Positions 37,520 to 49,227 are shown, numbered from the stretch's first letter. The stretch is 64,000 bases of DNA from Corynebacterium deserti GIMN1.010 (GCF_001277995.1 NZ_CP009220.1:1488001-1552000), one strand, 5' to 3'. Notes: generated by a model not told the origin, from the letters alone. Translations and numbers: made by a program.

Positions 37520-38023
37520 TTATGGTAGTTGAGCTGCTTTACGGCGAACCGATACCGCCGAAACTATCACCACGAGAGTTACTGCAACGAGTCCCCAAAT
37601 GGTGACCTGACCCCAGTTAATATCCATCAATCCTGATTCCGTTACATCACGAATTAATAACTCTGTTCCAAGAACGTAATCCGTAGTTCCGAGTAGCTCA
37701 TGTTGCCCCATTTCCAAGGCTGCACGTGAATGGACATCACTAACCACCGCCGCCGAAGCCGGCGCCCGCACAATGACCGTATCTACATCGGATTGCGTAA
37801 GCACTTCTTGGGCAATATCACGCAAATCAGAGGTTATGGCGGGCGTGTCATCTAATACGACAATTCCCGCGCTACCAAAATCGCCGTCTTGGGCAGTTTC
37901 CAGCACGCTAATGAGGCCATCTTCAAGACCAGGGGACTCATGCCCAATTCGCTGCCCCATCGCCACACCGTCATCCGACACCTCGGAGACAAGCTCTGGG
38001 ATATTGATGTTTTCAGGGATCAT
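37520..38023 (-). CDS. Rv1476-like (DUF6676) membrane protein
   Basis: A 167-residue protein with a cytosolic or extracytoplasmic alpha/beta domain (about residues 1-135; VVLDDTPAITSDLRDIAQ and VDTVIVRAPASAAVVSD are its core) and one C-terminal transmembrane helix WGLVAVTLVVIVSAVSV with a basic tail. Position between aconitase and the RipA-like hydrolase matches Rv1476 in M. tuberculosis. Function unknown; the fixed neighbourhood suggests a link to wall turnover. It diverges from acn. Confidence 0.75.
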   Translation of the reverse strand: MIPENINIPELVSEVSDDGVAMGQRIGHESPGLEDGLISVLETAQDGDFGSAGIVVLDDTPAITSDLRDIAQEVLTQSDVDTVIVRAPASAAVVSDVHSRAALEMGQHELLGTTDYVLGTELLIRDVTESGLMDINWGQVTIWGLVAVTLVVIVSAVSVRRKAAQLP

Positions 38024-38146
38024 GTGCCAAAACCTTCACTAATAGATCGAATACAACGCACTTTTTGACTAGCTTCGGAAAACGTTAACAGGCGCGAGCC
38101 GACTAGCGGGTCCCAAAAATGGGGGTATGCGAGGGGGTAGTTGAAA

Positions 38147-38160
38147 GTCACATCGCGCTT
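38147..38160 (-). promoter_or_regulatory. Candidate RipA operator upstream of acn
   Basis: Read on the minus strand the site is AAGCGCGATGTGAC, an exact match to RRGCGN4RYGAC, the motif known for the iron-responsive AraC-type repressor RipA of C. glutamicum, which lowers acn expression under iron limitation. It lies about 280 bases upstream of the acn start. Confidence 0.6.
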
Positions 38161-38281
38161 GCCGGAAGTTGACACCAATTCCGTAAAACCGCTGCCTAGA
38201 CACTGTCCGAGGACACTGTGAACGGTATCAGCCCAGAAAACCCTATGGCCACTGACGCGCCTAATTCTCAAAGATTCCCTC

Positions 38282-38307
38282 CAGAACGCTTGTACTGTTA
38301 GGATAAT
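38282..38307 (+). promoter_or_regulatory. AcnR operator overlapping the acn promoter
   Basis: CAGAACGCTTGTACTG (38282-38297) fits the AcnR motif CAGNACnnnnGTACTG known from C. glutamicum. It is followed at once by TAGGATAAT, a -10-like element, so repressor binding would block the promoter. The start codon lies about 120 bases downstream. Confidence 0.75.
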
Positions 38308-38429
38308 GGAGACGTAGGGTTCTTTTACATTAGTGCGTAAAAGAAATCCGATGTTTTCTCACGCCGGCTCAGCCGATGCAGACGCCGACGCGAAATCTCA
38401 CCCTGGAAAAGTTAGAATTGGAGCTCACT

Positions 38430-41249
<2,820 letters not shown>

Positions 41250-41322
41250 TTTTTAGAACTGGCCATCAACCACGCCTGAGTATGTGGGCCTAAAAGGGTT
41301 CCGCGTGCGCATGCTGGTGATT

Positions 41323-41387
41323 ACAGGGCCTCATCGACTAGGCATTAATCCTTGAGAGATTGATGCCTTCCTGGTGGGGCCCTTTGT
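41323..41387 (+). ncRNA. Structured acn-acnR intergenic region
   Basis: The 208-base gap between acn and acnR can fold into nested stems: AGGCATTAATC/GATTGATGCCT (41340-41368, one G-U) inside AGGGCC/GGCCCT (41325-41330 with 41378-41383). It has no U-run directly after the stem, so it may be a partial terminator, an RNA processing site or the leader of acnR. I do not recognise a known RNA family. Confidence 0.35.
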
Positions 41388-41457
41388 AATACGCCAAGAT
41401 TTTTCGAACCCGTCCCCTTTCATGCGAGTTTCACCGTTTCTTGACAAGGAGTACACC

Positions 41458-42024
41458 GTGCCCGTTGGTGCAGGCGATAGGCCAAGCAATAGTCGCCAAG
41501 AAATTCTGGAAGGTGCCCGCCGGTGCTTTGCTGAGTACGGCTACGAGGGCGCAACCGTGCGTCGATTGGAAGAAGCCACTGGAAAATCCCGCGGCGCCAT
41601 CTTCCACCATTTTGGCGACAAGGAAAACCTCTTCCTTGCTCTCGCCCGTGAAGACGCCGCTCGCATGGCGGAGGTCGTGTCCGAAAACGGTCTGGTTGAA
41701 GTCATGCGCGGCATGCTGGAAGATGCCGAACGATACGACTGGATGTCCGTGCGTTTGGAGATCTCCAAGCAGCTGCGCACCGACCCCGTATTCAAAGCAA
41801 AGTGGATTGACCACCAAAGTGTGCTCGACGAAGCAGTCCGCGTGCGCTTAGCGCGCAACGTGGATAAGGGACAAATGCGCACTGACGTCCCCGTCGAAGT
41901 GCTACACACCTACCTAGAAACGCTTTTCGACGGCTTCATCTCCCGCCTCGCAACCGGTGCATCGACAAAGGGTCTATCAGAAGTGTTGGACTTGGTGGAA
42001 AACTCAGTTCGTAAAGCTGATTAG
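41458..42024 (+). CDS. acnR: TetR-family repressor of aconitase, AcnR
   Basis: A 188-residue TetR-type repressor. The N-terminal HTH covers ATVRRLEEATGKSRGAIFHHF; the C-terminal two-thirds is the all-helical ligand/dimer domain. Start at the GTG (41458) preceded by AAGGAG at 6 bases; longer frames lack support. In C. glutamicum AcnR represses acn and senses citrate with magnesium; that role is carried over by close resemblance and by the operator upstream of acn. It follows acn by 208 bases, probably partly on one transcript. Confidence 0.95.
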   Translation: MPVGAGDRPSNSRQEILEGARRCFAEYGYEGATVRRLEEATGKSRGAIFHHFGDKENLFLALAREDAARMAEVVSENGLVEVMRGMLEDAERYDWMSVRLEISKQLRTDPVFKAKWIDHQSVLDEAVRVRLARNVDKGQMRTDVPVEVLHTYLETLFDGFISRLATGASTKGLSEVLDLVENSVRKAD

Positions 42025-42072
42025 GCACACCCAATTTCGACCAAGGGGGCCACACGATCTAGACTAAGCGGT

Positions 42073-42831
42073 ATGGTTTCAGTTCTTCTTGTTCAACCCC
42101 GTCAAGGCGAAGCGGTAGCAGATGCCGAGCGTCGCGACTTCCTGCAGGCCACCGGCCTCAAACCACAAGAACTGACCTCACGAATGTTGGATTCCACCTC
42201 CACGCGAATCGGAAGCCTAGAAGGTTTCGACGGCGTGATAGTAGGTGGAAGTCCACTGAATGCCACAGACTTTGAGTACAGCGCGTGGCAAAAGCACGTG
42301 CACCGCGAGTTGGCTCTGCTTGTCCCGCAACCACTGCCCACCCTGTTTGTCTGCTACGGCAACACGTTTCTTACCTTCCACTCTGGAGGCAAAGTGGGGC
42401 GTACTCACCCAGAGTCGTCCGGTCCCACGACGGTGTTGCTCACTGAGGCTGGTAAGCGGGATACATTGACTCACGATCTTCCTGATACGTTTACATCATT
42501 TACCGGTCACACGGAAAACTCCATCACGCCTGCTCCGGGACACGTGGTTCTTGCAACTGGCCCTACCTGCCCAATTCAAATGCTGCGCGCGAATAACAGC
42601 ACGTGGTCCGTGCAATTCCATGCCGATATGGATGCTGTGGGCATGAAAAATCGCATGGACTTCTACGCTAATTATGGCTATTTCTCCCCCGAAGATTACA
42701 ACCGCATTGTGGCCAGCCTGCCGTCAGTGGATGCAATTTACGCCAACCGTGTGCTGCGCAACTTTGTTGAAGTATGCGACGGTGCCCGCCCCATGGATGG
42801 TAGCGAGCACTCGCTGAAACCTCTTAGTTAA
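42073..42831 (+). CDS. Class I glutamine amidotransferase-like protein
   Basis: A 252-residue GATase1-fold protein. The nucleophile elbow reads LFVCYGNTFL, where the second-shell Gln of CxGxQ is Asn-Thr, and the catalytic histidine block is WSVQFHADMD followed by the expected acidic residue. Such stand-alone proteins act as glutaminases or gamma-glutamyl peptidases on small molecules. It follows acnR by 48 bases on the same strand, as in C. glutamicum from memory. Its last 8 bases overlap the convergent NAD-binding gene. Confidence 0.82.
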   Translation: MVSVLLVQPRQGEAVADAERRDFLQATGLKPQELTSRMLDSTSTRIGSLEGFDGVIVGGSPLNATDFEYSAWQKHVHRELALLVPQPLPTLFVCYGNTFLTFHSGGKVGRTHPESSGPTTVLLTEAGKRDTLTHDLPDTFTSFTGHTENSITPAPGHVVLATGPTCPIQMLRANNSTWSVQFHADMDAVGMKNRMDFYANYGYFSPEDYNRIVASLPSVDAIYANRVLRNFVEVCDGARPMDGSEHSLKPLS

Positions 42832-43489
42832 TTTCTGAGACCGGGGTATCGCCATCAACAAATGGCAACACCCTGGTCTGTGGGAACTCCCGGACGGAGA
42901 ATTCTGTAATTACTTCAGCCACCAACTTACGTGACGTAGTGCGTCCTTGACCTGCCTCTGGCGTGTCTGCGATGATCTCTACGCCATGGGCTTCGTCCAG
43001 GGTCAGCCCAGAAGGGCGGAGAATGAGGTAATCCAAATTAGAGGCAGCAAGGTGCTCATCGGCTGCCTTCTTGGATTCTGCATAAGGGTAGAAAGAATCA
43101 GAAGGATCAATGGTGTGGCTGGTGGATCCTATATAGCTCACCATGATGTAGCGCGGAGCGTTCTCCCCGAGTGACGCTGCACCGTCGATGGAAGCAATCG
43201 CTGCATCGCGATCAATGGCATACGTTGCCTCTGCGCCGTTTTTGCCACCGTTGCCAGCACTCCAGACAACAACATCAAAGTCCTTGAGCAGATCAGCCCA
43301 ATCGTCAACGGTCAGGGTCGTGACATCGCGCTCGAGCGCCGTGGCGCCGAGCGCTTCAATTTCGGCGCGGTGGTCTGGGTTGCGGAACATAGAAGTGACG
43401 TCCAAGCCGGCGTCGACAAGCAAAGGCGTGGCAAGCAGCGCAACCTTTCCATGTCCGCCGATGAGTAATACACGAGTAGTTTCAGTCAT
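42824..43489 (-). CDS. NAD(P)-binding atypical SDR-family protein
   Basis: A 221-residue Rossmann-fold protein. The dinucleotide loop is VLLIGGHGKVALLATPLL near the N terminus, an atypical-SDR GxxGxxA/G variant; VVVWSAGNGGKNG and YIMVSYIGSTS continue the fold (the latter near the usual Ser/Tyr site but without a clear YxxxK, though YAESKKAADEHL gives a Tyr-x-x-x-Lys-like YAESK). The length fits the NmrA-like or epimerase-like small class. Start at the ATG at 43489. Substrate unknown. Confidence 0.82.
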   Translation of the reverse strand: MTETTRVLLIGGHGKVALLATPLLVDAGLDVTSMFRNPDHRAEIEALGATALERDVTTLTVDDWADLLKDFDVVVWSAGNGGKNGAEATYAIDRDAAIASIDGAASLGENAPRYIMVSYIGSTSHTIDPSDSFYPYAESKKAADEHLAASNLDYLILRPSGLTLDEAHGVEIIADTPEAGQGRTTSRKLVAEVITEFSVREFPQTRVLPFVDGDTPVSEIN

Positions 43490-43509
43490 GACCCCCACCG
43501 TAACAACGA

Positions 43510-43764
43510 TTATTTCTTCTTGCCGAAAGCCCAGTACGCGGCGGGGCCGATTGCGTTGATGGCGGTTGCAGCGAACCAAACCGACTTAGGGCCGCGGATG
43601 TCTTTGGCGTCGGTGCGAGTCAGAGAGACCCACACGGAAACTTTGGCAACAAGCTCAACCACCGCTGAAATGACGATGGGAAACCGCAGTTCAGTGGGGA
43701 GATCGTGCCAATCAGCGCGCAGCGAGGAAAGTGTTTTAGACGATCCGAAGAATAGTTGTGCCAT
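43510..43764 (-). CDS. Small membrane protein with PLDc_N-like segment
   Basis: An 84-residue protein with two hydrophobic stretches (about residues 28-45 and 61-78) and the C-terminal pattern WFAATAINAIGPAAYWAFG with a KKK tail, like the PLDc_N two-helix module. It starts at the ATG at 43764 (MAQLFFGSSK) and ends 20 bases before the SDR gene, so they share a transcript. The longer frame upstream has no ribosome site. Function unknown. Confidence 0.7.
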   Translation of the reverse strand: MAQLFFGSSKTLSSLRADWHDLPTELRFPIVISAVVELVAKVSVWVSLTRTDAKDIRGPKSVWFAATAINAIGPAAYWAFGKKK

Positions 43765-43964
43765 GCCTTTAGATAGTAGACCCAAAGTGGAGGGTTCGGG
43801 CTGGTATAGGTTAAGACTAAATTCACTTTGTGGCCAGCCTTTATTGCAGGGGAAACCAGTACCATGGGGCGTATGATCTCGATCCCTACCGTGTACGGCA
43901 ACGGTCGCGATCGCCGCAACACCTGCGACAACGCGCAAGCTGTGTGGGATTTGTGGCCAGCTAA

Positions 43965-44898
<934 letters not shown>

Positions 44899-44904
44899 AT
44901 GTCG

Positions 44905-44927
44905 CCGATCCAGTGAAACTGGATCGG
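44905..44927 (+). terminator. Terminator after the ATPase remnant
   Basis: CCGATCCAGT and ACTGGATCGG form a 10-base-pair stem with a 3-base loop, followed by TTCGTTTTGTT. It has outlived the gene it served. The 215 bases from here to the Ltp gene show nothing else clear. Confidence 0.85.
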
Positions 44928-45142
44928 TTCGTTTTGTTGGGAATCGAAACTACCGCTTACATGTTCGAGTAGTACCAGGGCTGTGTCGCACCCATGAGAG
45001 AAGATAACCGTACTCAAGAAAACAGCACGAAAACACTCAATTTCGCTGATCGAGGCACTGCAATGCCTTTACTTGAGCGGCACCGTCATCTCTTGGTAGG
45101 TCGACAATTAACCTACCTATTTAAGAAGCATAGGAATCTCTC

Positions 45143-45949
45143 ATGAGCATGTCTCAATACCCCACCCACCAGCCCTCCCTCGACGAAATCGGCCAGCAGC
45201 TAAACCAGCACCCCAAGAAGAAAAAGGGCGGCTGCCTCAAATGGGGCGGAATCGGAATCGCTGCGATGGTGTTCCTCGGAGTAGTGTCAAACCTTTCCGG
45301 TGGCGATGATAGCGCGAGCACCACAGCTGCATCCACCACGATTTCCACCAGTGCGTCCGCAAATTCTGCGACTTCTGCGACTTCTGCGACTTCAGCGAGA
45401 TCGTTCATGGCGGACACCGCAGAACCCGAAGTGGCTGAAGTAGCCGAAACGATTTCCAACGACTCCCCTGTCTCCGAACGCGCCGAAACCAGCGATGTTC
45501 CCCGGGAATACCGAAACGCGCTCAAATCCGCGGAGAATTACCTTGAATTCAGTTCGTTTTCCTACGCAGGTCTGTATGGTCAGTTAACCAGCGAATACGG
45601 TGAGAGTTATCCTGCGGACGCTGCTCAGTACGCTATGGACAACATCACTGTTGACTGGAACAAGCAAGCGCTGAAGTCTGCCGAGAGTTATCTGAGCTTT
45701 TCAGCTTTTTCCTACGCCGGCCTCTATGACCAATTAACCAGCGAGTACGGAGAAGAGTTCACCCCTGAACAAGCTCAATATGCCGTGGACAACGTCGTTG
45801 TGGACTGGAATGAGCAGGCAGTGAAGTCAGCACGTCAATACCAGGAACTCATGGCCTTTTCTGATTCCGCGCTATACGACCAGCTTGTTAGCCCATACGG
45901 GGAGCAGTTTACCCCAGAGCAAGCACAATACGCGATCAACAACTACTAA
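45143..45949 (+). CDS. Ltp-family surface protein (superinfection-exclusion type)
   Basis: A 268-residue membrane-anchored protein. A basic cytosolic start (QHPKKKKGG) precedes one hydrophobic helix (about residues 33-49) and a Ser/Thr/Ala linker with SATSAT repeats (about 55-120). Then come three near-perfect 50-residue repeats: 121-170, 171-220 and 221-268. Each has the pattern A-x-K-S-A-x-x-Y-L ... YxxLYxQLTSEYGE ... QYAxDN of the host cell surface-exposed lipoprotein (Ltp) domain. In a Streptococcus phage Ltp blocks DNA entry of other phages. Cys31 sits too early for a normal lipobox, so it is probably helix-anchored. It lies next to a prophage. Confidence 0.85.
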   Translation: MSMSQYPTHQPSLDEIGQQLNQHPKKKKGGCLKWGGIGIAAMVFLGVVSNLSGGDDSASTTAASTTISTSASANSATSATSATSARSFMADTAEPEVAEVAETISNDSPVSERAETSDVPREYRNALKSAENYLEFSSFSYAGLYGQLTSEYGESYPADAAQYAMDNITVDWNKQALKSAESYLSFSAFSYAGLYDQLTSEYGEEFTPEQAQYAVDNVVVDWNEQAVKSARQYQELMAFSDSALYDQLVSPYGEQFTPEQAQYAINNY

Positions 45950-46051
45950 GTTCTTTGGCCCTGCGCTCGCCTCCGCCACAGGTATTCATGGTGGGAGGCA
46001 CGCAGTTCAGCTAAATGTAAATAAAATCTGGCGTTCGAAGGAAAAACGGCG

Positions 46052-46294
46052 TTGGGGGGCAACCCATTCATCATCAGCATCGGCACGGTCATTCAGATTG
46101 TGCAGCACGGCACAGTATTTCTGCGTCCACCCCGAATCCAAAAGATGCGGAGGCGGATCCGACACCCGAGTGTTATGTTAGATGTTTATGCCCATTTCTT
46201 CCCTGGCGATGATGGGTTTTCGAAGACAGCAATTAACTGCGCAGTCACCTCTTGTGGGGTTTTCAGATTCCGGGTCCCCTCCGCCACTTCCTGA
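46052..46294 (+). pseudogene. Remnant of a phage tyrosine integrase
   Basis: A short open frame whose middle reads HPSVMLDVYAHFFPGDD (about 46162-46210), the C-terminal end of tyrosine recombinases around the catalytic Tyr (normally GHxSxxxTLDxYAHLFP). The upstream Arg-His-x-x-Arg box and most of the catalytic domain are missing, so it cannot be active. It sits between the Ltp gene and the prophage, inside a 588-base stretch (45950-46537) without intact genes, and probably dates from an earlier integration. Confidence 0.65.
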
Positions 46295-46537
46295 CCAGAA
46301 GAAACAGGACTAATCCCTAGGCAAGCTCAACGATCTCCATGAATCAGATCATGTGATTTCGCTACCAGCAGTTTTGCATAATCGCAGGTCAAACATGTTC
46401 GGCCTGTTCGGGCAGTAGTTGGCATTTGTGGGGTTTCAGGGCTGGTGCGGGCAAATTGCGGGCATAATATTTCAGCTCAATCATCTTGTAAAACTCACGA
46501 TTGGAACTTCTTCAGCTGTTTTCGAGTCTAACCATTC

Positions 46538-46708
46538 ATGACCATTTTTCTCGACGCAGACGACCGCCATTGGATTGTGGCACGCGATAGAAAAGAGCTT
46601 TTCGATCTACTTATTTCCCAGCTGTCACCAGACCTCCTAGGAGACCTATATCGGCTTGCAGCCGCTGCCCTGGATTGCGAGGAGGACTCAATCGTAATCA
46701 TCGAGTGA
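46538..46708 (+). CDS. Small hypothetical protein, 56 residues
   Basis: A short acidic protein beginning MTIFLDADDRHWIVARD and ending DCEEDSIVIIE, with a regular helix in the middle (RKELFDLLISQL). The composition and lack of rare codons suggest a real gene. No strong ribosome site is present. It is the first plus-strand gene of the prophage end and is followed after 43 bases by another small gene. No family recognised; small genes at prophage ends often affect host takeover or exclusion, which is only a guess here. Confidence 0.5.
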   Translation: MTIFLDADDRHWIVARDRKELFDLLISQLSPDLLGDLYRLAAAALDCEEDSIVIIE

Positions 46709-46751
46709 CAATGAAAAAGGCAAAGTTTACGTGAGCCGCTAGGCTCAAGGC

Positions 46752-47048
46752 ATGTCGATAAGCAACATCCCAAAAGATGAGGTTGAAGAGCGCGTCAAGG
46801 CAATCTTCGCAGAAGTGCAATTCACCCAAACGGATCCCACTCAATTAGTTGAGTGGGCACTAGAAGCCCGCAAAGAGCACGGGACAGACTCTCCCGTGTC
46901 AACTCTTGCATACGAGGACGGAGATCTTGGAGGTGAAATGTTTAAACATACCCCACCGACCACGCGAGTCACATACGAAGAAAGGAATGTCCTCGGTGGA
47001 GAAGCTAAGCAATTTATCGCAGTAACGCTTTTAGAGCTGATCCACTAG
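46752..47048 (+). CDS. Hypothetical phage-end protein, 98 residues
   Basis: A 98-residue acidic protein (MSISNIPKDEVEERVKAIF ... QFIAVTLLELIH), cytosolic, predicted helical with a flexible middle (EDGDLGGEMFKHTPPTT). It lacks recognisable domains. It is convergent with the lysis genes and shares a terminator with them. Its place at the end of the lysis module fits a late-expressed or lysogenic accessory (moron) gene, an inference from position only. Confidence 0.6.
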   Translation: MSISNIPKDEVEERVKAIFAEVQFTQTDPTQLVEWALEARKEHGTDSPVSTLAYEDGDLGGEMFKHTPPTTRVTYEERNVLGGEAKQFIAVTLLELIH

Positions 47049-47060
47049 AGAGCAAAAGGA

Positions 47061-47091
47061 GCCCCCACCGACCATGTAGGCCAGTGGGGGC
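47061..47091. terminator. Bidirectional terminator at the end of the prophage late genes
   Basis: GCCCCCAC and GTGGGGGC form an 8-base-pair stem with a 15-base loop; ATATTTC follows on the plus strand and CTCCTTTTGCT on the minus strand. It separates the small plus-strand genes from the lysis module. Confidence 0.8.
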
Positions 47092-47096
47092 ATATT

Positions 47097-47504
47097 TCAA
47101 TCATCTACAACAGGGGGTGGACGACGAGGTAACGGGGTTTCCAACAGCTTGCGAAATTTCCCCCAGTCCAAAGCATGCGGAGGCGTATCAACGCGGCCTG
47201 AACCAATCCACGCCATGACATCTTCACCCCAATCCACCGTCTGAGACAACGCATTGGTCATTTCATGACGAACCTTACGCTCTGTCCATAGCTCGTCTTC
47301 TAACCAGTCGATGCGTGCACGATCTTGACGTTGAGCTTTCTCCAGTCGATCTAATTGCGCGCCCATATTCTTGATCAAATTATCATCGGTAGACGCGGCC
47401 ACCTCCGCTTTTTTACCTGAATTATTGATCATCTGTTGCAATAATCCAGCGAAAGCGACGATTAAAGCGACCGCCACGCTTGCGTCAGTCAACCATTCGG
47501 GCAT
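47097..47504 (-). CDS. Phage membrane protein with coiled coil (lysis module)
   Basis: A 135-residue protein with one N-terminal transmembrane helix (DASVAVALIVAFAGLLQQM) then a long helical region (about residues 35-90, LIKNMGAQLDRLEKAQRQDRARID) and a Pro-rich tail PLPRRPPPVVDD. One-helix proteins with coiled coils often sit beside phage holins, as pinholin, antiholin or Rz-like partners. It overlaps the upstream membrane gene by 20 bases. It is the last gene of the minus-strand late operon. Confidence 0.65.
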   Translation of the reverse strand: MPEWLTDASVAVALIVAFAGLLQQMINNSGKKAEVAASTDDNLIKNMGAQLDRLEKAQRQDRARIDWLEDELWTERKVRHEMTNALSQTVDWGEDVMAWIGSGRVDTPPHALDWGKFRKLLETPLPRRPPPVVDD

Positions 47505-47931
47505 TCATGTCCTCCCTGATCGCATGGACACTAGCAACCTCACGTGACATTATCCACCCACTGACCAGGGCAAACACGCCAAGCATCACGTAATTAGCGG
47601 CACTCACCCACCCTCGTGATACATCAGCGACGAGGAACGCGGCAGCCCACGCCATGATCGTGGCACTGGAAACTGTGCTGCCCCACTGGCGCATATGCTG
47701 CGCGATACGTTTTTGCCGATCACTCCCCCACGGAGGTACAAGCGCACCCAAGGTAAGCAAAACAGCGGCCACTGCCCACGGCACCCACAGCGGCAAAATC
47801 GAATGAATCACCGCTAATTGTGGTGGTGCAGAATCAATATAGGCCACGATGCGTGTGGTTGCGTATCCTGCCCAGAGCAGAGCTAGGACACGTGGGGCCG
47901 CCCGCGACAATGCCGATTGCCACGTGGTCAT
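47485..47931 (-). CDS. Phage four-helix membrane protein, possible holin
   Basis: A 148-residue protein with four hydrophobic segments (about residues 13-30, 43-65, 88-105 and 110-128) and charged ends. Its location between the endolysin/holin pair and a one-helix protein points to a role in lysis, but the size and helix count are unusual for a classical holin. No family recognised. It starts 6 bases after the upstream holin-like gene. Confidence 0.6.
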   Translation of the reverse strand: MTTWQSALSRAAPRVLALLWAGYATTRIVAYIDSAPPQLAVIHSILPLWVPWAVAAVLLTLGALVPPWGSDRQKRIAQHMRQWGSTVSSATIMAWAAAFLVADVSRGWVSAANYVMLGVFALVSGWIMSREVASVHAIREDMNARMVD

Positions 47932-47937
47932 GAGGGC

Positions 47938-48303
47938 TCACTTCCCGTTGGTGGATGGACCACCATAAACCGGCAATTCAGGATCCTCCACATCATTGCC
48001 TACCAAAGGAGCGGAGACTGATGGACGATCAAGGAAGGCCTTCTGCCCGGCCTGCTCCAGACGGTTTGCCATCGACGGGGTGATTCCATCGCGGGTAAAG
48101 CGATTGACTAAGAAAGCGACAAGCGTCGCCACGATACCCACCGCACTGCTCCAGCCTAGATCCGCAATCTCTTGAGAGGTCGCCAACTCACCTAAAATCC
48201 AGGCGATACCAGACCCCACAATCAGCAACGACCCCTTGTAGCGGAGATACCACGGCTGATCTTTGAGTTCTTGCTGTGCTGCTGCACCAAAAATAGAAGC
48301 CAT
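47938..48303 (-). CDS. Phage holin-like protein
   Basis: A 121-residue protein with two hydrophobic segments (about residues 25-42, GSLLIVGSGIAWILGEL, and 50-66, GWSSAVGIVATLVAFLV) and a charged C-terminal tail. Two-helix layout, size and place directly after the endolysin (its ATG overlaps the endolysin TAA as TAATG) match many actinophage holins, which permeabilise the membrane to release or activate the endolysin. Confidence 0.75.
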   Translation of the reverse strand: MASIFGAAAQQELKDQPWYLRYKGSLLIVGSGIAWILGELATSQEIADLGWSSAVGIVATLVAFLVNRFTRDGITPSMANRLEQAGQKAFLDRPSVSAPLVGNDVEDPELPVYGGPSTNGK

Positions 48304-49193
48304 TACTTGCTCACCTCATCAATCTTCTTATGCAGATCGGCGACATCCTGACGTAGTGCCGCAAGTGCATCTACCATCGTCAGATTTTGCCCCTGAGCAT
48401 TCTTTCCAAGCTGAGCCCAGCCAGTTAGATTACGGCCACGCAACTGCTCCTGCACATCCAGCAGAAGATCTCGCACCTGGGCAAGGAGATCAAACTGCGG
48501 GCCGAAAAAGCCCTTAATGAAATCCGTGAAATACTTCGGAGTCAAAGACATACCATTTTCCTCTTCCTGTGACGGTGCATCGAGAGCACCATATTTTCGA
48601 ATGTTGTTGATATACGCCTGCACTTTGGCACGCTCAGGATTCATATCCATCACCGCACCACTGACGCCGTTCCCCTTACCTGGATCCCACTTACCTTGTG
48701 CCGCCATTGAGTACTCCCAATGTGCAGTCATGTGGTCAATGGTGGCGTCGTGGCCGAGATACCACAGCACCACAGCTGAACCTCGTCGCACCCAGTAGAG
48801 TTGTTCCTCATCCCATGGGTCAGTGCCGTTGGACTGGATCTCCCAGCCCAAGCTGACGCGGTTCGCGTCATTGGTTGGCCACCCATTCCCCCACCCTCGA
48901 CCGGCATGCCAGGCAATGCCTATGCCACATAGAGTGTGGTGCCCCTTGGGCCCAATATGGAATAGGGATGACAGCCCATTTGAGAGTCCGGGATTGTTTT
49001 TGATGTAGGCAGCGGACGTTGTGCGTGCCCCTGTGTGGTGCCAAAAGATGCCTTGAATGGCGCCGAAATCGCCCATCCCCCAGTCCATAGCCCCCGGCAT
49101 GACCGTTAGTGGGATTCCGAAGTGCTCGAAAAGGTCCGGGATAAACGTCGGATCACCACGATGCTTTGGGTTTGGTTTCAATACTGTGGTCAT
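48303..49193 (-). CDS. Endolysin, N-acetylmuramoyl-L-alanine amidase
   Basis: A 296-residue lysis enzyme. The N-terminal 180 residues are an amidase_2/PGRP-type zinc domain: GIFWHHTGARTTSA (first His pair), then GIGIAWHAGRGWGN, a VSLGWEIQSNGTDPW block and TIDHMTAHWEYSMAAQGKWDPGK with the last ligands. It cuts the bond between muramic acid and the stem peptide. The C-terminal 100 residues are helical (LLAQVRDLLLDVQEQLRG), perhaps wall- or membrane-associating. No signal peptide, so it relies on the adjacent holins. Confidence 0.9.
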   Translation of the reverse strand: MTTVLKPNPKHRGDPTFIPDLFEHFGIPLTVMPGAMDWGMGDFGAIQGIFWHHTGARTTSAAYIKNNPGLSNGLSSLFHIGPKGHHTLCGIGIAWHAGRGWGNGWPTNDANRVSLGWEIQSNGTDPWDEEQLYWVRRGSAVVLWYLGHDATIDHMTAHWEYSMAAQGKWDPGKGNGVSGAVMDMNPERAKVQAYINNIRKYGALDAPSQEEENGMSLTPKYFTDFIKGFFGPQFDLLAQVRDLLLDVQEQLRGRNLTGWAQLGKNAQGQNLTMVDALAALRQDVADLHKKIDEVSK

Positions 49194-49227
49194 TCCATCT
49201 CCTTTCTTTTTGTTTGTTCCATGTGAA

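Noticed and set aside
45969..46000. GC-rich hairpin after the Ltp gene as its terminator
   Set aside because: The stem has a bulge and no U-run follows; it could be chance in a GC-rich stretch.
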